Assembly: GCF_014207855.1 (NCBI RefSeq)
Contig: NZ_JACHKZ010000007.1
Location: 124,001-188,000, forward strand
DNA length: 64,000 bases
Origin: Comamonas odontotermitis
Lineage (GTDB): Bacteria; Pseudomonadota; Gammaproteobacteria; Burkholderiales; Burkholderiaceae_C
Reading direction: 5' to 3'
Made by a program: the position numbers and the translations under genes. The notes beneath the pieces were generated by a model. It was given only the letters and a program-made list of their open reading frames with translations, had not been told where the DNA came from and did not search any database. Positions 56,533 through 64,000 of this stretch are shown one piece after another (the stretch's first letter is position 1; each line of letters starts with the position of its first letter).

Positions 56533-56560
56533 AAAAACCACCGCAAGGTGGTTTTTTATT
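56533..56560 (+). terminator. Rho-independent terminator after the transglycosylase gene
   Basis: AAAAACCACC pairs with GGTGGTTTTT around GCAA, followed by more T; on the other strand it would serve the leftward CBS-protein gene. Confidence 0.88.
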
Positions 56561-56621
56561 GCACCTCGCGCCCCAGAGAGGGCGCGGCGAGAATGCAATG
56601 CCTGCGAAAAGGCTCAATGCG

Positions 56622-57962
56622 TCAGGCTACCGGTGCGGTCGTAGCTGGCGGCACTGGCGTGTCGGGCACCTTGTTGGGATCGACCACGGTCACCAGCACC
56701 TGATCGACGCGGTAGCTGTCCACGTCCATCACCTCGAACTGGTACTTGCCCCAGACGACCTTGTCCGTGCGGCGGGGAATGCGGCGCAGCATCACCATCA
56801 GGAAACCCGCCAGGGTCTCGTACTCTTCGGAATGCGGCAACTCGCTCAGCAGCAGGGCGCGCTCCACATCTTCGATCGGTGTGATGCCATCGATCAGCCA
56901 GGAGGTCTCGTCGCGGCGCACGATCAGCTCTTCGTCCGACGGGCCGACCAGATCGCCCATGACGGTGCTCATCACATCGTTCAGCGTGACGACGCCGACC
57001 ACCAGGCTGTATTCGTTGACGATGATGGCGAAATCCTCGTGCGCCTGGCGGAACTGGGTGAGCACCTCGGCCAGCGTCAGCCTGTCGGGCACCACCAATG
57101 CCTTATGCACCAGCGCTTCGTCGGTCAGCGTGATGGGCTGGTTGTTCAGCACGCGCTGGAACAGGTCCTTGGCATCGACATAGCCCACCACGTGGTCGAT
57201 ATCGCCCACGCACACGGGGTAGGTGGAAAACGGCTCTTCGGCGATCCGGGCGCGGATGATGTCGTCGCTGTCGTCCTGGTAGAAGAAGGCAATGCGGTCG
57301 CGCTGCGTCATGGCCGAGCCTACGGTGCGCGAGTCAAGCTCAAACACATTGGCGATCACCTGCTGCTCTCCGATGGCGAGCAGGCCGGTCTTGGCGCCCA
57401 CTTCGGTCAGCGCGAGGATGTCTTCGGAGGTGATGCGCTCGTCTCGCACCGTGGGCAGGCCCAGGAGCTGTGTGAGGCCCGTGGCCAGCCGGTTGAACAG
57501 CCACACCAGCGGTTTGAACACCACCATCAGCCACTGCATGGGCCGGCACACCAGTACGGCCAGGCGCTCGGGCTCGGTCATCGACAGGCGCTTGGGCAGC
57601 AGATCGGCCAGCAGGATGAACAGCGAAGTGACCAGAGTGAACGAGGCCAGAAATCCGACGGTGGCCGCACGCTCGGAGCCCAGCCAGGGCTCGATCCATT
57701 CTGCAAAGAAGGGGGTGAGTGCGCCTTCGCCGACCACGCCGCCCAGAATGGCCACCGCGTTGACGCCAATCTGTGCCACGGTGAAATATTCGCCTGGCTG
57801 CTCTTGCGTGCGAATGACAAGGGCAGCTCGCGCATCGCCATCATCCACCATTTGCCGCAACCGCAGGCGGCGCGAAGCGGCCAGCGAAATCTCCGCCGTG
57901 GAGAAAAAGGCGCTGAGGGCAATCAGCAAGGCAATGGTGAGGAGGCTCTGCGTCACATTCAT
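56622..57962 (-). CDS. Hemolysin/CNNM-family membrane protein with CBS pair (CorC/YtfL type)
   Basis: The 446-residue protein has a DUF21/CNNM membrane region (about 1-190, with SAFFSTAEISLAASRRLRLR and LFILLADLLPKRLSM), a CBS pair (about 210-330, AMTQRDRIAFFYQDD through ALVVPDRLTLAEVLTQFRQA) and a C-terminal CorC_HlyC domain. CNNM relatives are linked to magnesium or other cation efflux; the hemolysin name is historical. The ATG at 57962 is preferred over a TTG six bases upstream. It runs leftwards, with its end facing the transglycosylase terminator. Confidence 0.9.
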   Translation of the reverse strand: MNVTQSLLTIALLIALSAFFSTAEISLAASRRLRLRQMVDDGDARAALVIRTQEQPGEYFTVAQIGVNAVAILGGVVGEGALTPFFAEWIEPWLGSERAATVGFLASFTLVTSLFILLADLLPKRLSMTEPERLAVLVCRPMQWLMVVFKPLVWLFNRLATGLTQLLGLPTVRDERITSEDILALTEVGAKTGLLAIGEQQVIANVFELDSRTVGSAMTQRDRIAFFYQDDSDDIIRARIAEEPFSTYPVCVGDIDHVVGYVDAKDLFQRVLNNQPITLTDEALVHKALVVPDRLTLAEVLTQFRQAHEDFAIIVNEYSLVVGVVTLNDVMSTVMGDLVGPSDEELIVRRDETSWLIDGITPIEDVERALLLSELPHSEEYETLAGFLMVMLRRIPRRTDKVVWGKYQFEVMDVDSYRVDQVLVTVVDPNKVPDTPVPPATTAPVA

Positions 57963-58248
57963 AAGCAAAAACGGTTGGAGCAGTGCAGACCGGCTGCTCG
58001 CATTTATCGGCGAAAGCGTTGGCAGAGCGTGCGGGCACTGCCGATTCTTGAAATTTGTTCAATGGTCGCATGCCGGCCAATCGGCTGGCAAGTGCTTTCG
58101 TGAAGGCGGCGCTGCAGGCTTTGCAGGGCCGGATTGGCATGGTCTGGCTTGCTGCTCTTGAAGGGCGCAATGCCAAACCCCAGTCAGCTTACCGCATGCG
58201 CCTGCTGTCAGCGGCGGCAAGGCCATTGCAGGGGCGTGCGGCGCGCAC

Positions 58249-58274
58249 AAAAAAGCCGCCTCGCAGGCGGCTTT
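58249..58274. terminator. Terminator after grxD
   Basis: AAAGCCGCCT pairs with AGGCGGCTTT around CGC; read leftwards the stem is followed by a T run. Confidence 0.85.
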
Positions 58275-58293
58275 CGTGAGGAATTGATCTGGA

Positions 58294-58614
58294 TCAGGCC
58301 GCGGCCACCAGCTGCTGCAATTCACCCGATTCGTACATTTCCATCATGATGTCGGAGCCGCCAATGAACTCACCCTTCACATACAGCTGGGGGATGGTGG
58401 GCCACTGGCTGTAATCCTTGATGCCTTGGCGGATTTCGGGGTCTTCCAGCACGTTCACGGTGGTGATGTTCTTGGCATCAACGCCGCTGGCCTTGAGGAT
58501 CTGCACGGCACGGCCGGAGAAACCGCACTGTGGAAAGCTGGCTGTTCCCTTCATGAACAGCACGATGTCATTGCCCTTGACCAGTTGGTCGATGCGTTGT
58601 TGGGTATCGCTCAT
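58294..58614 (-). CDS. grxD: Monothiol glutaredoxin, Grx4 type
   Basis: Grx4-type glutaredoxins bind and hand on 2Fe-2S clusters. The 106-residue protein has the active site FPQCGFS with a single cysteine, the glutathione-binding [20 protein letters not shown] and an N-terminal helix. It is the last gene of the leftward hemA-prfA-prmC group, with about 95 bases separating it from prmC. Confidence 0.96.
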   Translation of the reverse strand: MSDTQQRIDQLVKGNDIVLFMKGTASFPQCGFSGRAVQILKASGVDAKNITTVNVLEDPEIRQGIKDYSQWPTIPQLYVKGEFIGGSDIMMEMYESGELQQLVAAA

Positions 58615-58708
58615 GGGTTGGCTCCGTCGTGGGAGAGTGGTTTCAGTGTTGTGTGAATTAGCGCTTAGGTAAGGGCAGACTGCCCTTTATCAAGCCGGAT
58701 GGAGACCA

Positions 58709-59566
58709 TTATTTCACGGAAGTCCATTGGCCGCCGCTTGCTCGTTCGATGCCGGCAAGGTCGTTGCGGCTTTGTACCTGGGCAAAACCCCGCGCTGCGA
58801 GCAGGGCGCGTACATCGCCCGCCTGGTCCCAGCCATGCTCGATCAGCAGCCACCCGCCGCTTCGCAGGTACTGCGGCGCCGTGTCTACGATATGGCGGAT
58901 ATCGTTCAGCCCGTCCGCGCCGCTCGTCAGCGCTTGGCGCGGTTCATGGCGCAGCGCGGGCATGTGCGGGTCGTCGGCGCGTATGTAGGGCGGGTTGGTG
59001 ACGATGGCATCAAAGTCACCTTGCAACGCCGACAGCCAATGGCTGTGGGCAAAGCGGACGGGCAGTTGCAGCCGCGCTGCATTGGCTTTGGCGACCGCCA
59101 GTGCATCAAGGCTCGCATCTACCGCCCACACCTCGGCGGCAGGCCGTTCATGCTGCAGGGCCAGCGCAATGGCGCCGCTGCCGGTGCCCAGGTCGGCCAA
59201 GCGCAGCTGCGGCGGGCCTTCCCGGTTGACGGGTAGCAGCTCCAGCGCCCAGTCCACCAGGGTTTCGGTGTCGGGGCGGGGGTCCAGTACACGGGCGTCC
59301 ACCGCCAGATCCAGCCCGTAAAAGCCTTTGCGACCGGTCAGGTAGGCCACGGGCTCGCCGTCTGCGCGGCGTTGCAGCAGCTGCTGCCACTGTGCCGCTT
59401 GCTCGGCGGTCAAGGCATCGCCATCATGGGTGATGAGCCAGGCGCGGCTGTGCGTGGGCTGGCCGCACAGGTGCAGCAGCAGCATTTGCGCATCGATGCG
59501 CGCTACGCCTTGGGCGGCGGCCTGGGCCAGCGCCTTGGCAACCGTCGTGGAAGTGGATGCATTCAT
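58709..59566 (-). CDS. prmC: Peptide chain release factor N5-glutamine methyltransferase
   Basis: PrmC methylates the Gln of the GGQ motif in release factors, including the PrfA encoded two genes upstream. The 285-residue protein shows YLTGRKGFYGLDLAVDARVL, DLGTGSGAIALAL for SAM, and the acceptor-glutamine loop VTNPPYI (NPPY). The start at 59566 (MNASTSTTVAKALAQAA) lies beside a copy of the dispersed repeat that occupies the gap to the next gene. Confidence 0.95.
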   Translation of the reverse strand: MNASTSTTVAKALAQAAAQGVARIDAQMLLLHLCGQPTHSRAWLITHDGDALTAEQAAQWQQLLQRRADGEPVAYLTGRKGFYGLDLAVDARVLDPRPDTETLVDWALELLPVNREGPPQLRLADLGTGSGAIALALQHERPAAEVWAVDASLDALAVAKANAARLQLPVRFAHSHWLSALQGDFDAIVTNPPYIRADDPHMPALRHEPRQALTSGADGLNDIRHIVDTAPQYLRSGGWLLIEHGWDQAGDVRALLAARGFAQVQSRNDLAGIERASGGQWTSVK

Positions 59567-59572
59567 TTCTAT

Positions 59573-59601
59573 GTATTGATAGCGGTCTGCGCTTGCTAAT
59601 T
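59573..59601 (+). repeat. Dispersed intergenic repeat between prmC and the dikinase-like gene
   Basis: GTATTGATAGCGGTCTGCGC then TTGC matches the core; it overlaps the last codons of the dikinase-like gene on the other strand. Confidence 0.6.
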
Positions 59602-61626
59602 GTGCGCAGACTGCACAAAAGGCCTGGATTGCAGGATCAGGATACGGTCACCGGCCACAGCCCATTCGATGTCCTGCGTGCGAGCGCCAAAGCGCGCTTC
59701 GATCGCCGCACCTGCATCTGCCAGGCGCTGCACTAGCGCGTCCGTCAGCACCTGGCGCTGTGCCACTGCCACTTCCTGCACGCCGCCGCCGGGAGCAAGG
59801 CGCAGTTCGGTGTCTTCGGCAGAGCGGCTGAGCACCTGCACGGCGCGGCTGCGGCGCGAGTACAGCACCTGCTCGGCCACGCGGCGGCCTTCCACCACGC
59901 GGATGCCGATGCCACGCTTGGCTGCAATGAAGACGCTGTACGGCGTGCCTCCCAGCGGGTCGCGCGTCACCATCACGCCCGAGGCGTCAGAATCCACCGC
60001 TGTTTGCACCAGCACGGCCATGGCGACAGCGTCCTGCGCAATGCCTGCGGCGCGGCGTGCCTCCCAGGCTTCGAAATTGAAGATGGAGGCCCACACCTTG
60101 CGCACGGCGTCTTGCAGTGCGGCTTCGCCCTTCACGTTGGGCACGGTGGTGTAGAGGCCGGCTCCGCTGAAGCCGGGCAGATCTTCCGAACTGGATGAGC
60201 TGCGCACGAACACGCCCGCTGCTTGCAACTGGTTGGCCCAGCGTGCTTGCAGATTTTGGGTGAGGCTGGCATCCAGCGGCATCCGCTCGATCTCGGCGCG
60301 CAGTGCTGCCAAAGCAGTGCGGCGCACGGCGGGGTCGCTGTCAAAGCCGGGTTGCTGCTGCATGCGCGCCATTTTTTCCGCCAGGCCAAAGCGCTGCATG
60401 GCGCTGGCGTAGCTGCCAAAGGGCACGCAAAAACCGTCCGGCACATTGACACCGGCAATGGCGGCATGCCGCACTTCGCCCAGATTGGCAGCCTTGGCCC
60501 CGCATTGACTGCGATTTTGCGCACGCAGGGCAGCCAGCGGTTGCAGGGCGGTCGTTCGCGTGTCCTTGTGGATGCTGGAGCCCGCAACGCTGCGCTTGAG
60601 GGCCATTTTTTGGATGGCGTTCTCGCGCTCGTCGGCTGTCGCGGCTCGCAGCTGGTAGTCTTTGGCGCCTACGGTCAGCTGTACCCATTGGCCGTTGTGG
60701 GCTGCCAGCACCTGGCTGGCATCGCGCACATAGGCATTGGGCACGCCCCAGCCCTTGGCGAGCAGGTTGACGTGCGAGACCATGGTGGAGAGCTGCTCGG
60801 TCACCACGCCAGCCACGGGTGGCAGGGTGATGGGCACCTGGCGCAGCACGACGATGTCGCTGGGCTGCAGGTCGCGTGCCTGGTCGATATCGTCCACCAG
60901 GCGCAGGCGGCCTACGGCCTGGCCCTGGTTCAGCGGCAAGAAGCGCTGCTGGCCGATCAGGGCGCTTTGCGTGACCGGCGCGATGCCTGCGCCCGTGGCC
61001 ACTTGCTCTTGCGCGCTCGAATTGGCCTTGAAGCGCACGGACGCAAAAAAGCTGCCTTGCAGCTGGCTTTCGGTCTCGCGCAGCAGGGTGGCGGTCAGCT
61101 GGTCGCCTTCCCAGAATTCGTACACAAAGCCTTCGATCTGCGGCTGCCAGCTGAGGGTGCCGAGAATGTACCGGCGGCCCGCATCACGGTAGTTGCGGTT
61201 GAGCGCCTCCTTGCCGCCCACCAGTAAGCCTTGCTCGCGCAGAAAGCGGTCATGCAACTGAAAACGGGGGGTATTGATGAAATACAGACGGGGTGCTGGC
61301 CGGGCCTGGCGGTCGATCACGAAGATGACGTGCGGCTGGGCCAGCGGCGTGCCCGCGTTGTAGACGCGCGCGAGCTGGTCAAACTCCGCCTGGCTGCGCA
61401 GTGCTGTCGCAAAAGGCTGGCTGCTGTGGTTGCCCATGGTTTGCGAGGGCGTCGGCGTGCCTGCAGGCCGCGCCAGCAGATCCTGCGGCGGGGCGGTGCC
61501 AGCCGCGCGCCCGTCTTCGTACATGGATGGCTTGCGCGCGAGCTGGGCTGAGGCAGTGCTGGCAGCCAGTGCCAACGCAATGCACAGGGTTGAACGCGGG
61601 GCAATACCGGGGCGGTGGGTAGACAT
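59596..61626 (-). CDS. Exported PEP-synthase/glucan-water-dikinase-like protein (phosphohistidine domain then ATP-grasp)
   Basis: The 676-residue protein begins with a signal peptide (hydrophobic core [15 protein letters not shown], cut near residue 27). Residues 30-240 form an unrecognised domain. A phosphohistidine swivelling domain follows, with LPPVAGVVTEQLSTMVSHVN then LLAKGWGVPNAYV and the His near 285. The PEP/pyruvate-binding ATP-grasp domain runs from about 377 (CGAKAANLGEV), with VRSSSSSEDLPGFSGAGLYT, SDASGVMVTRDPL, DIEWA and ILQSRPF; all key residues are kept. The order His domain then ATP-grasp is that of glucan water dikinase, reversed from PPDK/PpsA. A periplasmic location conflicts with the need for ATP. 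The gene is inserted between prmC and prfA, which are usually neighbours. Function is inferred only. Confidence 0.85.
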   Translation of the reverse strand: MSTHRPGIAPRSTLCIALALAASTASAQLARKPSMYEDGRAAGTAPPQDLLARPAGTPTPSQTMGNHSSQPFATALRSQAEFDQLARVYNAGTPLAQPHVIFVIDRQARPAPRLYFINTPRFQLHDRFLREQGLLVGGKEALNRNYRDAGRRYILGTLSWQPQIEGFVYEFWEGDQLTATLLRETESQLQGSFFASVRFKANSSAQEQVATGAGIAPVTQSALIGQQRFLPLNQGQAVGRLRLVDDIDQARDLQPSDIVVLRQVPITLPPVAGVVTEQLSTMVSHVNLLAKGWGVPNAYVRDASQVLAAHNGQWVQLTVGAKDYQLRAATADERENAIQKMALKRSVAGSSIHKDTRTTALQPLAALRAQNRSQCGAKAANLGEVRHAAIAGVNVPDGFCVPFGSYASAMQRFGLAEKMARMQQQPGFDSDPAVRRTALAALRAEIERMPLDASLTQNLQARWANQLQAAGVFVRSSSSSEDLPGFSGAGLYTTVPNVKGEAALQDAVRKVWASIFNFEAWEARRAAGIAQDAVAMAVLVQTAVDSDASGVMVTRDPLGGTPYSVFIAAKRGIGIRVVEGRRVAEQVLYSRRSRAVQVLSRSAEDTELRLAPGGGVQEVAVAQRQVLTDALVQRLADAGAAIEARFGARTQDIEWAVAGDRILILQSRPFVQSAHN

Positions 61627-61646
61627 GGTGCGCCAGTCTTACGGGT

Positions 61647-62732
61647 TTACTGGTTGACTTCCAGCTCGGCCAGCAGTTCGGCCTCGCGCTCCGATTGCAG
61701 GGCGTCCATCAACTCCTTCAGGTCACCATCCATGATGAAGCTCAGTTTGTACAGGGTCAGGTTGATGCGGTGGTCGGTACACCGGCCCTGTGGAAAGTTG
61801 TAGGTGCGGATGCGGTCGCTGCGGTCACCAGAGCCGATCAGGCCCTTGCGCATGGCCGCTTCCTTGGCAGCACGCTCGCTGCGTTCTTTTTCCTGAATGC
61901 GGGCCTGCAGCACCTGCAGCGCCTTGGCCTTGTTGCTGTGCTGGCTGCGACCGTCCTGGCATTCGGCAACGATACCGGTGGGCAAGTGCACGACGCGCAC
62001 GGCCGAATCGGTCTTGTTGATGTGCTGGCCGCCCGCGCCGCTGGCGCGAAAGGTGTCGATGCGCAGGTCGGCCGGGTTCAGGGTGATGGCCTGCTGCTCA
62101 TCGGGCTCTGGCATCACGGCCACGGTGCAGGCGCTGGTGTGGATGCGGCCCTGCGTTTCGGTCGCGGGGACGCGCTGCACGCGGTGACCGCCGCTTTCAA
62201 AGCGCAGGGTGCCGTATACGTTGTCACCACCGTCGATGCGCAGCACGACTTCCTTGTAGCCGCCCAGCTCTGCCTCGTTGGCGCTCATGATCTCGACCTT
62301 CCAGCCCATGCGTTCGGCGTAGCGCGTGTACATGCGCGTAATGTCGCCGGCAAACAGCGCCGATTCATCGCCGCCCGTGCCTGCCCGCACTTCGACGAAG
62401 GCAGGGCGGGCGTCATCCGGGTCCTTGGGCAGCAGCATGCGCTGCAGCTGGGCCGCCAGTTGCTCCAGCTCGGCCTCGCCGTTGGCGATTTCTTCCTGTG
62501 CCATGTCGGCCATGTCCGGGTCGGCCAGCATCTCGCGGGCGCCTGCGATGTCCGATTCCACCTGCACAAAGCGGGCATAGCGCTCGGCCACGGCGGCCAC
62601 ATCGGTGTGCTCGCGCGAGAGCTTCAGGAACTGCGGCATGTCGGCCATGATGTCTTCGCGCGAAAGCAGAAAATCCAGCTCCTTGAGGCGTTCGGCATAG
62701 CGCTCCAGCTGCTGGCGGAGAAAGTCTTTCAT
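61647..62732 (-). CDS. prfA: Peptide chain release factor 1
   Basis: RF1 ends translation at UAA and UAG. The stop-codon reading motif PAT (in [12 protein letters not shown]) marks it as RF1 rather than RF2, and the peptidyl-hydrolysis GGQ is in [15 protein letters not shown]. The 361-residue length is normal. The start at 62732 ([12 protein letters not shown]) matches relatives; an in-frame start at 62837 would add 35 unlikely residues. It is the gene downstream of hemA, 117 bases away. Confidence 0.97.
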   Translation of the reverse strand: MKDFLRQQLERYAERLKELDFLLSREDIMADMPQFLKLSREHTDVAAVAERYARFVQVESDIAGAREMLADPDMADMAQEEIANGEAELEQLAAQLQRMLLPKDPDDARPAFVEVRAGTGGDESALFAGDITRMYTRYAERMGWKVEIMSANEAELGGYKEVVLRIDGGDNVYGTLRFESGGHRVQRVPATETQGRIHTSACTVAVMPEPDEQQAITLNPADLRIDTFRASGAGGQHINKTDSAVRVVHLPTGIVAECQDGRSQHSNKAKALQVLQARIQEKERSERAAKEAAMRKGLIGSGDRSDRIRTYNFPQGRCTDHRINLTLYKLSFIMDGDLKELMDALQSEREAELLAELEVNQ

Positions 62733-62849
62733 GATGATTCTTTGTGTCAGATAGCCCTGCAGTGCCCACCAGATGCGTGGCAGGCAATCAACAACAGGAG
62801 CAAAGGGGAGAGGGGGACAGGCGAATGGCTGCAGCAAGTGCAGCGTCCG

Positions 62850-64000
62850 CTACAAGCCGGATTGGGGACCGCCGCGCTGGTTGCGCAGGAAGAGGCGCGA
62901 GACCACATCGGCAGTCTGCGCACGCGCATCGGCGTCGCCCGCATGCAGCTCGGCCATGGTGCCGTGCAGCATTTTCTGCGCGAGGCCGCGCGAGAGGGCT
63001 TCGAGCACGGCATCCACGTCTTCGCCTTTGGCCAGACGTTTTTTTGCACGCTCGATCTCGGCAGCGCGCCAGACGTCGGCCTGCGCGTGAATCTGCTGGA
63101 TGAGCGGCACTGCACCGCCCTCGGGCGCGCGCTGGTCCATCCATTGCACAAAGCGCTGCACGCCGGTGTCGATGATGGTTTCGGCTTGCACCACGGCAGC
63201 CTGGCGCAGCTCCTGCCCGGCCTTTACGACATGGGCCAGGTCGTCCACGGTGTAGAGATACACATCGCCCAGGTCCTTGACCTCGGCTTCAATATCGCGC
63301 GGCACGGCCAGATCGACCATGAAGATCGGGCGGCGCTTGCGCTTTTTGAGCGCGCTTTCCACGGCGCCCAGGCCAATGATGGGCAGGCTGGACGCGGTGC
63401 AACTGATGATGGCGTCGTACTCGTGCAGGTGATCGTGGAGCTCGGACAAGCGCATGGTGCTGGCGCCAAACTGCGCGGCCAGCTTTTCGCCGCGCTCCAG
63501 GGTGCGGTTGGCGATGGTGATGTGCGCGGGCTGCCTGGCGGCAAAGTGCGTGGCGCACAGCTCGATCATCTCGCCGGCGCCGACAAACAGGACGCGAATC
63601 TTGGTGAGATCCTCGAACAGCTGGCCTGCCAGGCGCACGGCAGCGGCCGCCATGCTGATGCTGTGCGCGCCGATTTCGGTGGAAGAGCGCACTTCCTTGG
63701 CGATGGCAAAACTGCGCTGGAAGAGCTGGTTGAGCGTGGTGCCCAGCGAGCCAGCATCTTCGGCGGCACGCACGGCATTTTTCATCTGGCCCAGGATCTG
63801 CGCCTCGCCCAGCACCATGGAATCCAGCCCGCTGGCCACGCGGAAAGCATGGCGTGCGGCAAAGCCATCCTGCAGGGAATAGGTGTATTTCTGCAGCGCC
63901 TCGGGCGGCAGGTTGCCGCTTTGGGCCAGCCAGCGCAGGGTGTGGTCCAGCGCAGGCTCTCGCGCAGCGCAGTAAATCTCGGTGCGGTTGCAGGTGGACA
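62850..64000 (-). CDS. hemA: Glutamyl-tRNA reductase (5' end beyond the window)
   Basis: HemA reduces glutamyl-tRNA to glutamate semialdehyde in the C5 route to heme. The visible part begins with the catalytic motif [12 protein letters not shown], whose Cys is the thioester nucleophile, then [17 protein letters not shown], the NADPH-binding [30 protein letters not shown], and a C-terminal dimerisation helix. The first ~50 residues are cut off by the window edge. It starts the leftward hemA-prfA block. Confidence 0.96.
   Translation of the reverse strand, partial: STCNRTEIYCAAREPALDHTLRWLAQSGNLPPEALQKYTYSLQDGFAARHAFRVASGLDSMVLGEAQILGQMKNAVRAAEDAGSLGTTLNQLFQRSFAIAKEVRSSTEIGAHSISMAAAAVRLAGQLFEDLTKIRVLFVGAGEMIELCATHFAARQPAHITIANRTLERGEKLAAQFGASTMRLSELHDHLHEYDAIISCTASSLPIIGLGAVESALKKRKRRPIFMVDLAVPRDIEAEVKDLGDVYLYTVDDLAHVVKAGQELRQAAVVQAETIIDTGVQRFVQWMDQRAPEGGAVPLIQQIHAQADVWRAAEIERAKKRLAKGEDVDAVLEALSRGLAQKMLHGTMAELHAGDADARAQTADVVSRLFLRNQRGGPQSGL

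Overview
The window is high-GC DNA from a betaproteobacterium of the order Burkholderiales, most likely family Comamonadaceae (Comamonas/Delftia/Acidovorax-like). The case rests on the short HisZ-dependent type of HisG, the hisE-membrane protein-patatin-HIT-tatABC-trypsin-like protease order, the petABC-sspAB and hemA-prfA-prmC blocks, an IPTL-CTERM-like surface protein tail, and a short intergenic repeat (core TTGATAGCTGCTTGCGCTT) typical of that family. Most of the window is chromosomal core; accessory DNA is concentrated between 2.2 and 21 kb. No sequence search could be run, so all assignments are from reading motifs and synteny.

Region 1 (1-23.6 kb) is a histidine biosynthesis cluster, hisG-hisD-hisC-hisB-hisH-hisA-hisF-hisI-hisE, interrupted three times. 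Between hisD and hisC lie a NERD-domain protein with two zinc-ligand modules, a GT-C glycosyltransferase, a truncated IS3 orfA, a Ser-rich protein with a papain-like Cys-His-Asp pattern (possible secreted toxin or effector), a 268-bp MITE-like element, a sirtuin and a VapBC toxin-antitoxin pair. Between hisA and hisF lies a GalE-like protein lacking the catalytic lysine. Between hisF and hisI lie an AT-rich stretch, a long hairpin and a 2030-residue modular surface protein. hisE is followed by overlapping genes for a small membrane protein and a patatin-like phospholipase.

Region 2 (23.6-36.5 kb) holds a HIT hydrolase, the Tat translocase (tatABC), a DegS/HhoA-type protease, an MHS-type MFS transporter converging on an AmiS/UreI-type channel, Nif3-like protein, pdxA, mscL, the cytochrome bc1 operon petABC (its Rieske subunit is a probable Tat substrate), sspA-sspB and a tRNA-Thr(UGU).

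Region 3 (36.5-53.2 kb) holds a DciA-like DUF721 gene divergent from secA, then argJ, a DUF815 ATPase and a MutT-type Nudix gene. A leftward block follows (yacG, zapD, coaE, pilD, pilC, pilB: type IV pilus assembly with its usual cell-division and CoA neighbours). A polyprenyl diphosphate synthase gene is divergent from rplU-rpmA-obg-proB.

Region 4 (53.2-64 kb) holds rppH divergent from proS, a lytic transglycosylase, a CNNM/CorC-type CBS membrane protein, grxD and the leftward hemA-prfA-(exported dikinase-like protein)-prmC block. The dikinase-like protein has a signal peptide and the domain order of glucan water dikinases. The window ends inside hemA.

The strongest candidates for undescribed biology are the exported dikinase-like protein (59596-61626), the papain-like putative effector (5534-6280), the lysine-less GalE paralogue (12285-13355) and the element whose terminal TAA coincides with gene stop codons (6700-6967 and 11224-11244).
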